A DNA stretch of 63,641 nt from an uncultured Craurococcus sp. (GCA_902805545.1 CADCTD010000076.1:1-63641); one strand, 5' to 3'; counted from the first letter of the stretch, positions 1 to 9,930 are shown. The notes: a model not told the origin generated them from the sequence alone. Numbers and translations: made by a program.

Positions 1-1
1 C

Positions 2-40
2 GCTGCCCTCGCCGCCCATGGATGGTGGGCGGCGGGCAGC
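2..40 (-). terminator. Hairpin downstream of nhaA
   Basis: Positions 2-18 and 26-40 pair as a stem of about 15 base pairs with a two-base bulge (9-10) and a seven-base loop. It lies 28 bases past the nhaA stop on the minus strand. No T-tract is visible before the window edge, so it is a probable terminator or RNA-stabilising hairpin rather than a proven intrinsic terminator. Confidence 0.5.
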
Positions 41-67
41 GCCGGGAGCAAGCGGAATCGCCGCCGC

Positions 68-1255
68 TCAGCGCGGCGGCACCAGCCGCAGCACCAGCGC
101 CCCGAGCAGCCCCGCCATCACCGAGCCGGCGAGGATGCCGATCTTCACCTCCGCCTGCAGCAGCGGCTGGCCCTCGAAGGCGAGCATGCCGATGAAGAGG
201 CTCATGGTGAAGCCGATGCCGCAGAGCAGCGCCGTCCCCAGCAGGTGCCCCCAATGCGCGTCCACCGGCATATCCGCCCAGTCGAGCTTGATCGCCGCCG
301 CCGCCGCGCCGAAGACGCCGATCAGCTTGCCCACCAGCAGCCCGAGCGCGACGCCGAGGGTCAGCGGATCGGTCAGCGCCTCCAGGGTCAGCCCATCGAA
401 GGAGACGCCGGCATTGGCGAAGCCGAAGACCGGGACGATGAGGAAAGCGACCGGCAGGTGCAGCGCATGCTCCAGCCGGTGCAGCGGCGAGGCCGCCAGG
501 TCGTCCGCCCCGCCCGGCCGGTTGCGCAGCGGGATGGTGAGGGCGAGCACCACGCCGGCCACCGTCGCATGCACGCCGGAGCGGAGCGTCAGCCACCACA
601 GCACCGCGCCGAGCAGCAGGTAGGGCAGGAGCCGGCACACCCCCGCCCGGTTCAGCCCGACCAGCACGAGCGAGACGAGGACGGCGAGGCCGAGGAAGGG
701 CAGGGCGATCTCGCCGGTGTAGAAGACCGCGATGATGGCGACCGCGCCGAGGTCGTCGAGGATGGCGAGCGCCGTCAGGAAGATGCGGAGCGAGGCCGGC
801 ACCCGCGGCCCGAGCAGCGCCAGCACCCCGAGCGCGAAGGCGATGTCGGTCGCCGCCGGGATGGCCCAGCCCCGCAGCGTCTCCGGATTGCCCGCGTTGA
901 AGGCCACGTAGATCAGCGCCGGCACCGCCATGCCGCCTGCCGCCGCGATGCCGGGCAGGATGCGCCGCCCCCAGCCGGCAAGCTGCCCGTCCAGCATCTC
1001 CCGCTTGATCTCGAGCCCGACCAGCAGGAAGAACACCGCCATCAGCGCGTCGTTGATCCAGTGCAGCAGGCTGAGCGGGCCGAGATAGGTCTCGAGCGCG
1101 CCGAAATAGACCGCGGAGAGCGGCGAATTGGCCAGGACGAGGGCGAGCAGCGCCGCCGCCATCAGCACCAGCCCGCCCGAGGCACTGTTGTCCAGGAAGT
1201 CCCGCAGCAGCGAACGAGCTCGGCGCGAGGCGGGCATCACGGGCATGTCCGGCAT
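68..1255 (-). CDS. nhaA: Na+/H+ antiporter NhaA
   Basis: This is an inner-membrane sodium/proton antiporter of 395 residues, a normal length for the family, used in pH and sodium homeostasis. The sequence is a series of hydrophobic helices. The paired aspartates of the ion site are at 167-168 (AILDDLG) and a further conserved Asp is at 137 (ATDIAF). The reading frame stays open about 88 codons upstream, but that part is arginine/cysteine-rich and non-membrane-like. The ATG at 1255 ([12 protein letters not shown]) is therefore chosen, directly before the amphipathic N-terminal helix. The gene is divergent from the transglutaminase-like pseudogene, with about 230 bases between starts for both promoters. 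Confidence 0.93.
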   Translation of the reverse strand: MPDMPVMPASRRARSLLRDFLDNSASGGLVLMAAALLALVLANSPLSAVYFGALETYLGPLSLLHWINDALMAVFFLLVGLEIKREMLDGQLAGWGRRILPGIAAAGGMAVPALIYVAFNAGNPETLRGWAIPAATDIAFALGVLALLGPRVPASLRIFLTALAILDDLGAVAIIAVFYTGEIALPFLGLAVLVSLVLVGLNRAGVCRLLPYLLLGAVLWWLTLRSGVHATVAGVVLALTIPLRNRPGGADDLAASPLHRLEHALHLPVAFLIVPVFGFANAGVSFDGLTLEALTDPLTLGVALGLLVGKLIGVFGAAAAAIKLDWADMPVDAHWGHLLGTALLCGIGFTMSLFIGMLAFEGQPLLQAEVKIGILAGSVMAGLLGALVLRLVPPR

Positions 1256-1487
1256 GGCAGGGCTCCTTCGGGGTCGGCGATGCTGAGCCGTGCTGCCGAA
1301 ATTGGGGAAGAAAGGCAATCCGCCCCGGCTGACATCCCCGCCAGCCTTCGGATGGCACCGGCATTGCATCGCCGTCCGCCCATGCCGGCGCCCGGCTCGG
1401 GCGATGCAGGCACGGGCCTGCGCCGGCTGCATTCCTGCTGCAAGCGGTCCCTCAGATCGTCCCACCCAGGACCTCCGGAAGCCCTCG

Positions 1488-3399
1488 ATGCCGCCGCACG
1501 TCGCCCTGAACCACGCCACCCGCTACAGCTACGAGCGCGCCATCACGCTCGGCCCGCAGACCATCCGCCTGCGCCCGGCGCCGCATGCCCGCACGCCGAT
1601 CGTCAGCTATGCGCTGAGCATCGAGCCGCGGCCGCATTTCCTGAAATGGATGCAGGACCCGCAGGGCAACCAACTGGCGCGCGTCCTCTTCCCCGGGCGG
1701 GTGACGCATTTCGAGGTGACGGTGGACCTCGTCGCCGGCATGGCGACGATCAACCCATTCGACTTCTTCCTCGAGCCCGAGGCGGAGACCTGGCCCTTCA
1801 GCTACGACCCGGTGCTGGAGCAGGAACTCGCCCCCTTCCGCCGGACGGAGCCGGCGGGGCCGCTGCTCCAGGCCCTGCTCGCCGCCATCTCGCGCCAGGA
1901 GTAGCCGACCGTCGACATGCTGGTCGGGCTGAACCGCATGGTGCAGGAGCGCACCGCCTATGTGGTACGGCTGGAGCCGGGCGTCTGGACGCCGGAGGAG
2001 ACGCTCGGCAATGCGCGCGGCTCCTGCCGCGACAGCGCCTGGCTGCTGGTGCAGGTGCGGCGGCAGCTGGGATACGCGGCGCGCTTCGTCTCCGGCTACC
2101 TGATCCAGCTCGTCGCCGACCAGAAGCCTGTCACCGGCCCCGAGGGCCCAGCCGGCGACTTCACCGACCTCCACGCCTGAGCCGAGGTCTACCTGCCCGG
2201 CGCCGGCTGGATCGGGCTCGACGCCACCTTTGGCCTGATGGCAGGAGAGGGGCACATCCCGCTCGCCGCCAGCCCGGGGCCTGCCTCGGCCGCGCCGATC
2301 ACTGGCCTGGTCGAGAAGGCGGAGGCCGAGTTCGGCTTCGCCATGGCGGTGACGCGGGTGCGCGAGACGCCGCGGGTGACGAAGCCCTATACCGAGCGGC
2401 AGTGGCAGGACATCCTCGCCCAGGGCGAGCGGGTGGAGCGGGCGCTGAAGGCGGGCGATGTCCGCCTGACCATGGGCGGCGAGCCGACCTTCATCGCCGC
2501 CGGCGACATGGACGCGCCGGAATGGAACACCGACGCGCTCGGCCCGGCCAAGCGCCGCCATGCCGGTCGGCGGCTGCGCCGCCTGGCCGGGCTCTGGTCC
2601 CCGGGCGCCGCGCTGCAATACGGCATGGGCAAGCAGTATCCCGGCGATCAGCTCCCGCGCTGGGCGCTGCACGCCCATTGGCGGCGCGACGGCGAGTTGG
2701 TCTGGAGGGACCCCGGCCTCCTCGCCTCGGACGACGACACCGACACGGCGACGGCGGCCGATGCCGCCCGCTTCGCCGGGATGCTCGCCGAGCGGCTCCA
2801 GGTCGACCCCTCGCTGGTCAACCCGGCGCGTGGGGACATCCCCTACTACCTGTGGCGGGAGGGGCGCCTGCCGGCCAATGTCGTCGCCGAGGATGCGAAG
2901 CTGCGCGACCCGCTGGAGGCCCTGGCATGTGCTGGGCAGGGAGCCGGCCGCCGGCGGCACCGCCCGCTATGTCGACAGCAGCACGGACCGGCTGCAGGCT
3001 CGCGTGACGGGCTGGGTCGCGGAGCGCTATACCCTGGCCTGCAACGGATTCGAGGTTCCGCTGGTGCCGACCGACACCCAGGGCGAGCATGTCGGCGGCA
3101 TCCGCTTCAAGGCCTGGGACCCGCCCTCGGCCCTGCACCCGACCATCCGCGCCCAGGGGCCGCTGGTCTTCGACCTCTATGACCGCTGGACGGGGCGGAG
3201 CCTCGGCGGCCTCACCCATCATGTCGTGCATCCGGGCGGCCGCAGCTACGACACGCTGCCGGTGAACGCCAACGAGGTGGAGGCGCGCCGCCGCACCCGC
3301 TTCCAGCCCTTCGGCCACACGCCGGGGCCGATGGCGCCGCCGGTCGCCGTGCCGGCGCGGGAGGCGCCGCGCAGCCTCGGCCTGCGGCGGGTGGGGTAG
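1488..3399 (+). pseudogene. Broken transglutaminase-DUF2126 (putative amidoligase) gene
   Basis: Intact relatives are about 1,100 residues: an N-terminal transglutaminase domain, then DUF2126, a predicted amidoligase. Here the start ([18 protein letters not shown]) and the transglutaminase core are recognisable. The frame is interrupted by TAG at 1902-1904 and by TGA at 2178-2180, where the family has Trp (HA*AEVYLPGAGWIGLD). The DUF2126 opening (MGGEPTF, PEWNTDALGP) follows from about 2470. Near 2930 the frame shifts and roughly 450 residues are missing before the conserved C-terminal end (RYVDSSTDRLQ to LPVNANEVEARRRTRFQP). With two nonsense codons, a frameshift and a large deletion it cannot make a working enzyme. 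The downstream partner genes are intact. Confidence 0.85.
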
Positions 3400-3400
3400 G

Positions 3401-5917
3401 GTGGAGGCCGGCGCCCCGCTCGACGAGATGGTGGATGGCGCCGGCGGCTTCCGGCCGCACTGGCGCCCGCTGCTCGGGGCGCTGGCCGATCTGGGGCGGG
3501 AGGTGCTGGCCGAGCGCGCCCTGCTCATCGACCGCTTCTTCGCCGACGAGGGGGTGACGAGCCTGCTCGCCCCGCAGGACGGCACGCCCGCCGCCGCCTG
3601 GCGCTGCGACCCGGTGCCGCTGATCCTGCCGCCTGCCGAATTCGACGCGCTGGAGGCCGGCCTCGCCCAGCGCGCCACCTTGCTGGAGGCGGTGCTGCAG
3701 GATGTCTACGGCCCGCAGCGCCTGCTGGCCGAGGGCGCCCTGCCGCCCGCCCTGGTCCAGGCCAACCCCGCCTTCCTCCGCCCCTGCCGCGCGCCGGAGG
3801 GCCGCCGCGACGGCCCGCTGCTGACTCTCTATGCCGCCGACCTGGTCCGCGCCCCGGATGGCGACTGGCGCGTCGTCGCCGACCGCACGGCGAGCCCCAC
3901 GGGCCTCGCCCATGTGCTGGAGAACCGCCGCGTCCTCTCCCGCCACATGCCGGAATTCCTCCGCTCGCGGGAGCTGCGCCAGCTCGGCCCCTTCTTCGAC
4001 CTCTGGCAGGATGCGCTGCAGGGCCTCGCCCCCGGCGGCAACCCGGGGATTGCCCTGCTGACCACCGGCCATGCCAGCCCGCTCTGGTTCGAGCAGGTGA
4101 TCCTCTCGCGCGAGCTGTCCTGCGCCCTGGTCGAGGGCGGCGACCTCAGCGTGCGCGACGGCGTGCTCTACCTGAAGACGCTGCGCGGCCTGCAGCGCGT
4201 CGATGTCCTGCTGCGCCGCCAGGACGGCCGCACCATCGACCCGCTGGAGCTCGAGTCCAGCATGGCCCATGGCGTCGCCGGCCTGCTGGATGCCGCCCGC
4301 GGCGGCGCGGTGAAGATCGTCAACGACCCGGGCGCGGGCTGCGTCGAGGCGCCCGGCCTCGCCGCCTTCCTGCCCCGCCTCGCCCCGCGGCTGATCGGCG
4401 AGGCGCTGCGCCTCGCCGGCGCCCGCACCCTATGGCTCGGCGAGGCCGCCCCCCTCGCCGAGGCGGATTACGATGGCTGGCTGGTGCGCCGCGCCGTCGA
4501 CGGCACCGTCCGCTCCCTCCGCCCCGCCGAGCTCGACCGGCAGGCGCGCGCCGCCCTCCTCGCCCGCATCGCCGCCGCGCCGCAGGATTACGCTCTCTCC
4601 GAGGTGATCCGCCCCTCGGTCGCCCCCTGCGTCGGGACAGCGGGGCTGGCGCCGCGGCCGGTGATGCTCCGCCTCTTCCTCGTCTTCGACGGCGCGCGCT
4701 GGCGGGCGCTGCAGGGCGGCCTCGCCCGGGTGCTGGACGTGGCCGATGGCCCGGCGATCACCAAGGATGTCTGGATCCCGGCCGAGGAGGGCGCCGCCAT
4801 CCAGGGCCCGCACGGCATCGCCGCCGCGCCGCTCGCCATCCGCCGCACCGCCGGCGAGCTGCCGAGCCGCGTCGCCGACAATTTCTTCTGGCTCGGCCGC
4901 TACCTGGAGCGGCTGGAGAGCGCCGCCCGCCTGCTGCGCGCCGGGGCCAGCCGCCTCGGCCGCCCGACGCCGACGCCGCGCGAGCTGGCCGAGCTGAAGA
5001 GCCTGATCGCCTGCCTGGCCCGCGCCGAGCTGCTGGATGCCGAGACGGCCCAGGGCGGCGTGCACGGCCTCGGCGCGCGCGCCCTGACCCGCGCCCTGCT
5101 GCAGGCGATGCGGGAGGGCGGCCCGGTCGCCGGCCTGCTCGCCCGCGTCGCCCACCTCGCCGAGCTGCTGCGCGACCGGCTGACGGGCGAGATGCAGCAT
5201 GCCTTCCACCAGGGCCTCCGCCAGCTCGCCGTCCAGCTCCGCCCGGTGCCGCCCAGGGGCGGGGAGGGGCGGGAGGAGATGCTCGGCCTCGAGCGGCTGA
5301 CCGAGCTGGGCGATGCCATCCTCTCCTTCGCCGCCACCGTCGCCGGGCTCGCCGCCGAGAACATGGTGCGCGGCGGCGGGCGGCTCTTCCTCGACCTCGG
5401 CCGAAGGGTGGAGCGCGCCCAGGCCATCGCCGCCGAGATCGCCCGCGCCCTCGACCAGCCGGGCGCCGCCACCCAGCCGGCGCGGCTGGAGCCGGGGCTG
5501 CGCCTGGCGCTGGAGCTGCGGGATTCCGTCATCACCTACCGCAGCCGCTACCTGACGGCGCTGCAGGCCGGGCCGGTGCTCGACCTCGTGCTGGCGGATG
5601 AGGGGAATCCACGCGGCCTGGCTTTCCAGCTCGCCGCCGCCCGCGACATGCTGGTGGACCTCGACGGCGATGCCGCATCGCCCCTCGGCCTCGCGGCCGG
5701 GCATTTGCTGGAGGAGGCGCGGGCCATGGTGCGGGATGTCGCGGCGGCGCCGGTGCAGGCGGAGGCGGCGCTCGCCCTGCCGCCCCGGCTGCTGGCGATG
5801 GAGGGCGCCATCGCCGCCCTCTCCAACCGCATCGCGCGGCGCTACTTCACCCTGCTGCCGGCGGCCCAAAGCCTCGGCCCGGCGGCTCCGGGCGGCCGGC
5901 TGCGCGGCGCGGCGTGA
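3401..5917 (+). CDS. Circularly permuted ATP-grasp / alpha-E fusion protein
   Basis: This is a 838-residue fusion. About residues 1-480 are the circularly permuted ATP-grasp type (DUF404/DUF407), with typical segments VYGPQRLL, NPAFLRPC, LLTTGHASPLWFEQ and KIVNDPGAG. About 490-820 are the helical alpha-E domain (DUF403), starting DNFFWLGRYLERLESAARLL. In other bacteria these are two adjacent genes. The families are predicted to form peptide-like amide bonds; no product is known. The start is GTG two bases after the pseudogene stop, and its end overlaps the next gene (GTGA), so translation is probably coupled. The ATP-grasp active site was not checked residue by residue. Confidence 0.88.
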   Translation: MEAGAPLDEMVDGAGGFRPHWRPLLGALADLGREVLAERALLIDRFFADEGVTSLLAPQDGTPAAAWRCDPVPLILPPAEFDALEAGLAQRATLLEAVLQDVYGPQRLLAEGALPPALVQANPAFLRPCRAPEGRRDGPLLTLYAADLVRAPDGDWRVVADRTASPTGLAHVLENRRVLSRHMPEFLRSRELRQLGPFFDLWQDALQGLAPGGNPGIALLTTGHASPLWFEQVILSRELSCALVEGGDLSVRDGVLYLKTLRGLQRVDVLLRRQDGRTIDPLELESSMAHGVAGLLDAARGGAVKIVNDPGAGCVEAPGLAAFLPRLAPRLIGEALRLAGARTLWLGEAAPLAEADYDGWLVRRAVDGTVRSLRPAELDRQARAALLARIAAAPQDYALSEVIRPSVAPCVGTAGLAPRPVMLRLFLVFDGARWRALQGGLARVLDVADGPAITKDVWIPAEEGAAIQGPHGIAAAPLAIRRTAGELPSRVADNFFWLGRYLERLESAARLLRAGASRLGRPTPTPRELAELKSLIACLARAELLDAETAQGGVHGLGARALTRALLQAMREGGPVAGLLARVAHLAELLRDRLTGEMQHAFHQGLRQLAVQLRPVPPRGGEGREEMLGLERLTELGDAILSFAATVAGLAAENMVRGGGRLFLDLGRRVERAQAIAAEIARALDQPGAATQPARLEPGLRLALELRDSVITYRSRYLTALQAGPVLDLVLADEGNPRGLAFQLAAARDMLVDLDGDAASPLGLAAGHLLEEARAMVRDVAAAPVQAEAALALPPRLLAMEGAIAALSNRIARRYFTLLPAAQSLGPAAPGGRLRGAA

Positions 5918-6882
5918 TCTACCGGGTCCGCCACAGCACGCGCTATGCCTATGGCAGCACGGTCGACCTCGCCGCGCATCTGCTGCACCTGATCCCGCGC
6001 GCCCTACCGGGCCAGCGCGTGCTCCAGGCCTCGGTCACGGCGACGCCATCCCCTTCCCGCCGGCGGGATGCGCTCGACCATTTCGGCAACCATGCCACCT
6101 GGCTGTTCCTCGACGAGCCGCATGCCGCCTTCGAGGTGGTGGGGGAGGCGATGGTCGATGTCGGCTTCGGCGCCCCGCCGCCGGCCGCGGCGACGCCCGC
6201 CTGGGAGGGGGTGGCGGCGATGGCCCGCGCCGGCGGCCCGGCCGGCTGGCAGGCGGCGGAATTCGCCTTCGGCAGCCCGATGGTCCGGGTGGAGCCTGCC
6301 GCCCGCGCCTACGCCGCGCCGAGCTTCCCCGCCGGCCGGCCGGTGCTGGAGGGGCTGCTCGACCTCAACGCCCGCATCCGGCGGGACTTCGCCTATCGCC
6401 CCGGCGCGACCAGCCTGGCGACTCCGGTGGCCGAGGTGCTGGCCCGGCGAGAGGGGGTCTGCCAGGACTTCTCCCATGTGATGATCAGCGCGCTCCGGGC
6501 ACTCGGCCTGCCGGCGCGCTACGTCTCCGGCTATATCCGCACCCGCCCGCCGCCGGGCACGCCCCCTGGCACGCCCCCCGGCACGCCCCCTGGCACGCCC
6601 CCTGGCCAGCCGCGCCGCCGCGGCAGCGACCAGTCGCATGCCTGGGTCGGCTGCTGGCTCGGCCCGCAGCATGGCTGGGTGGATCTCGACCCGACCAACG
6701 GCACGGTGGTGCGCGACGAGCACCTGGTCGTCGGCTGGGGGCGCGACTATGGCGATGTCAGCCCGGTCAACGGCGTGGTGCTCGGCGGCGGGGAGCACAG
6801 CCTCGGCATCGCGGTCGACCTGGAGCCCGTCGCGGTGGACGCGGCGGGGTGGGGCGTGACGGACCGGGCCCGCCCGGGCTGA
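5914..6882 (+). CDS. Transglutaminase-like cysteine protease family protein
   Basis: This 322-residue protein belongs to the bacterial transglutaminase-like group linked to ATP-grasp/alpha-E genes, thought to cleave or remodel the amide-linked product. An N-terminal beta domain (about 1-90) precedes the papain-like core. The triad is visible: Cys183 (EGVCQDFSH), His242 (SHAW) and Asp257 (WVDLDPTN). The GTG start overlaps the stop of the preceding gene. Between the Cys and the His sits a proline-rich insert of four PPGT-type repeats (about residues 213-231), encoded by a 12-base tandem repeat. No signal peptide is apparent, so a cytoplasmic location is inferred. Confidence 0.88.
   Translation: MIYRVRHSTRYAYGSTVDLAAHLLHLIPRALPGQRVLQASVTATPSPSRRRDALDHFGNHATWLFLDEPHAAFEVVGEAMVDVGFGAPPPAAATPAWEGVAAMARAGGPAGWQAAEFAFGSPMVRVEPAARAYAAPSFPAGRPVLEGLLDLNARIRRDFAYRPGATSLATPVAEVLARREGVCQDFSHVMISALRALGLPARYVSGYIRTRPPPGTPPGTPPGTPPGTPPGQPRRRGSDQSHAWVGCWLGPQHGWVDLDPTNGTVVRDEHLVVGWGRDYGDVSPVNGVVLGGGEHSLGIAVDLEPVAVDAAGWGVTDRARPG
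6553..6600 (+). repeat. 12-bp tandem repeat, four copies
   Basis: Four consecutive 12-base units (CCGGGCACGCCC and CCTGGCACGCCC variants) plus a partial fifth encode the proline-glycine-threonine stretch inside the transglutaminase gene. Being in-frame, copy-number change would lengthen or shorten the loop without breaking the protein. Confidence 0.9.
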
Positions 6883-6976
6883 TGACATCCCGCTTGCCGG
6901 GGCGGTACTAGGCATCCTGGTTCGGAGCGGCGGGAGGGGCCCCGTCGCATGCTCCGGCAGGGAGTGGTGGGACGGG

Positions 6977-8077
6977 ATGCCGGAACAGGGTCGCGGGTTG
7001 TTGCCCGGGTTGCACGGGTTGCGCGCGGTCGCCGCGCTGATGGTGCTGTTCTACCACCTGCACGCCATCCCCAACCTGGCGGTGCCGGCGGCCCTGCCGT
7101 GGATCGCCACGCATTTCGGCCTCGGCGTCCATCTCTTCTTCGCACTTTCGGCCTTCGCGCTGGCCTGGGCGAACCCGCACATGGCCGAGCGGCCCGGGCC
7201 CTACCTCGTGAAGCGGTTCTTCCGCATCGCGCCGCTCTACTATCTCGTTCTGGCCGTGGTCCTGACGCGCGCGGGATGGCCAGGCCTCGAGCGCTTCGCC
7301 GCGGAGGTGACCTTCACCTTCAACCTGGTGCCGGGCTGGCATGGAGGGCTGGTCCCGGCCGGCTGGACCGTCGGCGCGGAGATGCTGTTCTACCTCGTCC
7401 TGCCGCTGCTCATGCGGATCCGCACCGTGGCTGGCATGGCCGCGGCAACCGTGGTGGCGATGCTCTTCTCCGGCGCAGCGAGGTGGCTGCTCACCGAATG
7501 GATGCCCGGCAGCGACTACAGCCTGATCTCCATCGCCGGCAATATCTCGGTTTTCGTCACCGCCCTGCTTGCCTTCCGCATCTTCGAGCGCGTGCGCGGC
7601 ACGCCCGTCGCCGGCCGCGTCGCCGCGCTCGCCGCCGCCACGGCCCTTGGCCTGCTGGCCCTGCTGCTTTCCTCCGCGGCATGGGTCATGGACGGCCCCG
7701 GCGATGCCCGGGTCCTGGCCTTCGGCTGTGCCTTCGCCGCGGCATGCCTGTGGCAGGCGCTGCGGCCTTCCCTGCCGATGCGATGCCGGCCCGCGCTGTG
7801 GCTGGGGGAGCGAAGCTACAGCATCTACCTCTCGCATTTCCTGCTGATCCTGGCGCTGCGTCCGGCCTATGGCTGGATCCTCGGCATCCTCGGCCAGGGC
7901 GGAGCGGCCTACCTGGCCTGCGCCGCCGTCACCTTGCCGCCGCTCTGCCTCGCCGCGGCGCTCGGCTACCGGTTCGTGGAGGTCCCGGGCATGGCCTTCG
8001 GCCGGCGGCTGCTCGGACGCAAAGCGGAGCGGGCCGGCCGGGGAGGCTTCGCGTCATCGCCGCGCGGCGGGGCCTGA
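6977..8077 (+). CDS. Acyltransferase family 3 membrane protein
   Basis: This is a 366-residue integral membrane O-acyltransferase of the OafA/NodX type. The N-terminus carries the family opening (GLHGLRAVAALMVLFYHLH) with the conserved His in the first helix, followed by the helix-rich body and LGERSYSIYLSHFLLIL near the end. Such enzymes move acetyl or other acyl groups onto surface sugars or lipids; the acceptor cannot be told from sequence. It is preceded by about 95 bases of non-coding DNA after the transglutaminase gene and stands alone. Confidence 0.85.
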   Translation: MPEQGRGLLPGLHGLRAVAALMVLFYHLHAIPNLAVPAALPWIATHFGLGVHLFFALSAFALAWANPHMAERPGPYLVKRFFRIAPLYYLVLAVVLTRAGWPGLERFAAEVTFTFNLVPGWHGGLVPAGWTVGAEMLFYLVLPLLMRIRTVAGMAAATVVAMLFSGAARWLLTEWMPGSDYSLISIAGNISVFVTALLAFRIFERVRGTPVAGRVAALAAATALGLLALLLSSAAWVMDGPGDARVLAFGCAFAAACLWQALRPSLPMRCRPALWLGERSYSIYLSHFLLILALRPAYGWILGILGQGGAAYLACAAVTLPPLCLAAALGYRFVEVPGMAFGRRLLGRKAERAGRGGFASSPRGGA

Positions 8078-8240
8078 GACCGCCGGTCACCCGTGGCCAT
8101 CGCCGGGAGGATGCCTCCGATATCGACGGACGAAGGCGATGACGGCCGCCTTGCGCCCGACCGAGGCTGCCGCGCGGCTCATGGAACCATCCGAACCACG
8201 GCGCGTCTCGCCCGCGCCTTCCGGCCCCGACGAGGTCCCG

Positions 8241-9332
8241 ATGAAGCTCTTCCACTGCCAGGCCTGTGCCCAGGTCCTCTACTTCGAGAATGTCCGCTGC
8301 GAGCGCTGCGGCCATGCCCTCGGCTACCTGCCTGGCGAGACCGAGCTTTCCGCCCTCGAGCCGCTCGGGGCCGCCGGGGAGGGCACGCCGCTCTGGCGCC
8401 CGCTCGCCGGCTCGGGCAAGACGGCGCGCCTCTGCTCCAATGCGCAGTACGAGGCCTGCAACTGGCTGGTCGATGCCGATTCGGCCGGAGGCTTCTGCAT
8501 TGCCTGCCGGCACAACCGCACCGTCCCCGACTTTGCGGACCCGGCCAACCTCCTTGCCTGGCAGCGCTGGCAGAGTGCGCTCCACCGGCTGGTCTATACC
8601 CTCTGCCGGCTCGGCCTGCCGCTCGCCAACCGCGCCGACGACCCGGAGCGCGGCCTCGTCTTCGACGTGCTGGCCGACCCGCCCGGGGCGCCGAAGGTGC
8701 TGACCGGGCATGACGAGGGAATCGTCACCCTCGCCCTCTCCGAGGCCGACGATGCCGAGCGCGAGCGCCGCCGCACCGCCATGGGCGAGCCCTACCGCAC
8801 CCTGCTCGGCCATGTGCGGCACGAGACCGGGCACCATTACTGGAACCTGCTGGTGCGCGATGCCGGCCGGCTGGAGGAGTGCCGCGCGGTCTTCGGCGAC
8901 GACAGCCGGGATTACGGCGAGGCGCTGAGGGCCCACTACGCCAACGGTGCGCCTCTCGACTGGCAGGAGGCCTATGTCAGCGCCTATGCGACGGCCCATC
9001 CTTGGGAGGATTTCGCCGAGACCTGGGCGCATTACCTGCACATCGTCGACACGCTGGAAATGGCGGCCGCCTTCGGCCTCCGCATCCGCCCGCGGCTGCC
9101 CCAGGCCGAGGCGACGGCGGCCGCGGTGCTGGCGGCGACGATCGACTTCGACCCCTACGGCCCGGTGACGATCGAGGAGATGATCGAGGCCTGGCTGCCG
9201 CTGACCTATGCGGCGAACAGCCTCAACCGCTGCATGGGCGCGCCGGACCTCTACCCCTTCGTCCTGTCGGCGCCGGCCATCGCCAAGCTCGGCTACATCG
9301 ACAGGCTGGTGCGCGGGACGAATGCGGCTTGA
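8241..9332 (+). CDS. Zinc-ribbon / zinc-binding metallopeptidase family protein
   Basis: A 363-residue cytoplasmic-type protein. The N-terminus has a four-cysteine zinc ribbon (CQAC...CERCGHALG, residues about 5-24), and a second Cys cluster follows (CSNAQYEACNW...CIACRHN). The putative metallopeptidase site is HVRHETGHHYW (HExGH variant), with a downstream glutamate region (PWEDFAETWAHYLHI). The family is widespread in proteobacteria and not characterised biochemically. The frame is open further upstream; the ATG at 8241 is chosen because it begins just before the zinc ribbon and follows a GAGG at six bases. Confidence 0.82.
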   Translation: MKLFHCQACAQVLYFENVRCERCGHALGYLPGETELSALEPLGAAGEGTPLWRPLAGSGKTARLCSNAQYEACNWLVDADSAGGFCIACRHNRTVPDFADPANLLAWQRWQSALHRLVYTLCRLGLPLANRADDPERGLVFDVLADPPGAPKVLTGHDEGIVTLALSEADDAERERRRTAMGEPYRTLLGHVRHETGHHYWNLLVRDAGRLEECRAVFGDDSRDYGEALRAHYANGAPLDWQEAYVSAYATAHPWEDFAETWAHYLHIVDTLEMAAAFGLRIRPRLPQAEATAAAVLAATIDFDPYGPVTIEEMIEAWLPLTYAANSLNRCMGAPDLYPFVLSAPAIAKLGYIDRLVRGTNAA

Positions 9333-9560
9333 ATGGGCATCGGCAAAATGTCACGGTTATGGAACGGGAAAGCGGTGCCCTTTTGTCGTCAAATCGGTTA
9401 ATATTTCCTGGCCTGGTCAGCGTGCAGGCGATTGGCCTCACAACCTGAGAGAGCAATGACAAAGATTGACGTGATGCTAAGCCCCGGCTACGCGCCGATT
9501 TCCGAATCCGGAGCTCCTGCGCCTCACGAGGCGGCCGACCGCGCCAAGGAGGCGGTCCCG

Positions 9561-9878
9561 ATGATGACCATTTGGGCGGAATGCATCGTCTCCGCCGCGC
9601 ACCGCTTCGCGCAGTACGACATGCACGGCCACACCTATACGGTCCGCGTCTCCGTCCGCGAGGGGGTGGACGGCTTTCTCAATGCCGAGTCGTTCCGCGA
9701 CGAGCTCATGCGCATCCGCCAGGGCGTCGACCACCGTTGCCTGAACGACGTGCTCGAGACCCCGACCATGGAGGAACTGGCCCGCTGGTTCGCCCGCGAG
9801 GTCCGGAAGGAGGGCTTCGACGTTACCGAGGTCCAGATCACCCGCCCCGAGGGCGTCGGCTGCCGTCTCTCCCTCTGA
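9561..9878 (+). CDS. 6-pyruvoyl-tetrahydropterin synthase/QueD-like protein
   Basis: A 105-residue protein of the tunnelling-fold PTPS/QueD family. Zinc-type histidines are seen in SAAHRF and HGHTY, the Asp-His pair in VDHRCLND, and the C-terminal Glu in TRPEGVGC. QueD normally carries a catalytic cysteine four residues before HGH; here that place is Gln (QYDMHGH). It may have another activity, or be non-catalytic. The ATG at 9561 is preferred because a near-perfect ribosome site (AAGGAGG) sits eight bases upstream and the protein then begins where the family does. An in-frame ATG at 9456 would add 35 residues without family resemblance. Confidence 0.72.
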   Translation: MMTIWAECIVSAAHRFAQYDMHGHTYTVRVSVREGVDGFLNAESFRDELMRIRQGVDHRCLNDVLETPTMEELARWFAREVRKEGFDVTEVQITRPEGVGCRLSL

Positions 9879-9930
9879 GACTGGATCTCCCCGGGATTTA
9901 TCCGCATCTCCTGGTGGGCGACCTCATTTC

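Noticed and set aside
245-3007. Very long plus-strand open frame across nhaA and the transglutaminase pseudogene
   Set aside because: Composition is Arg/Gly/Ala/Pro low-complexity, typical of the antisense frame of a GC-rich gene; the minus-strand NhaA is clear.
6553-6600. Possible CRISPR-like repeat array
   Set aside because: Units are 12 bp, contiguous and coding; there are no spacers.
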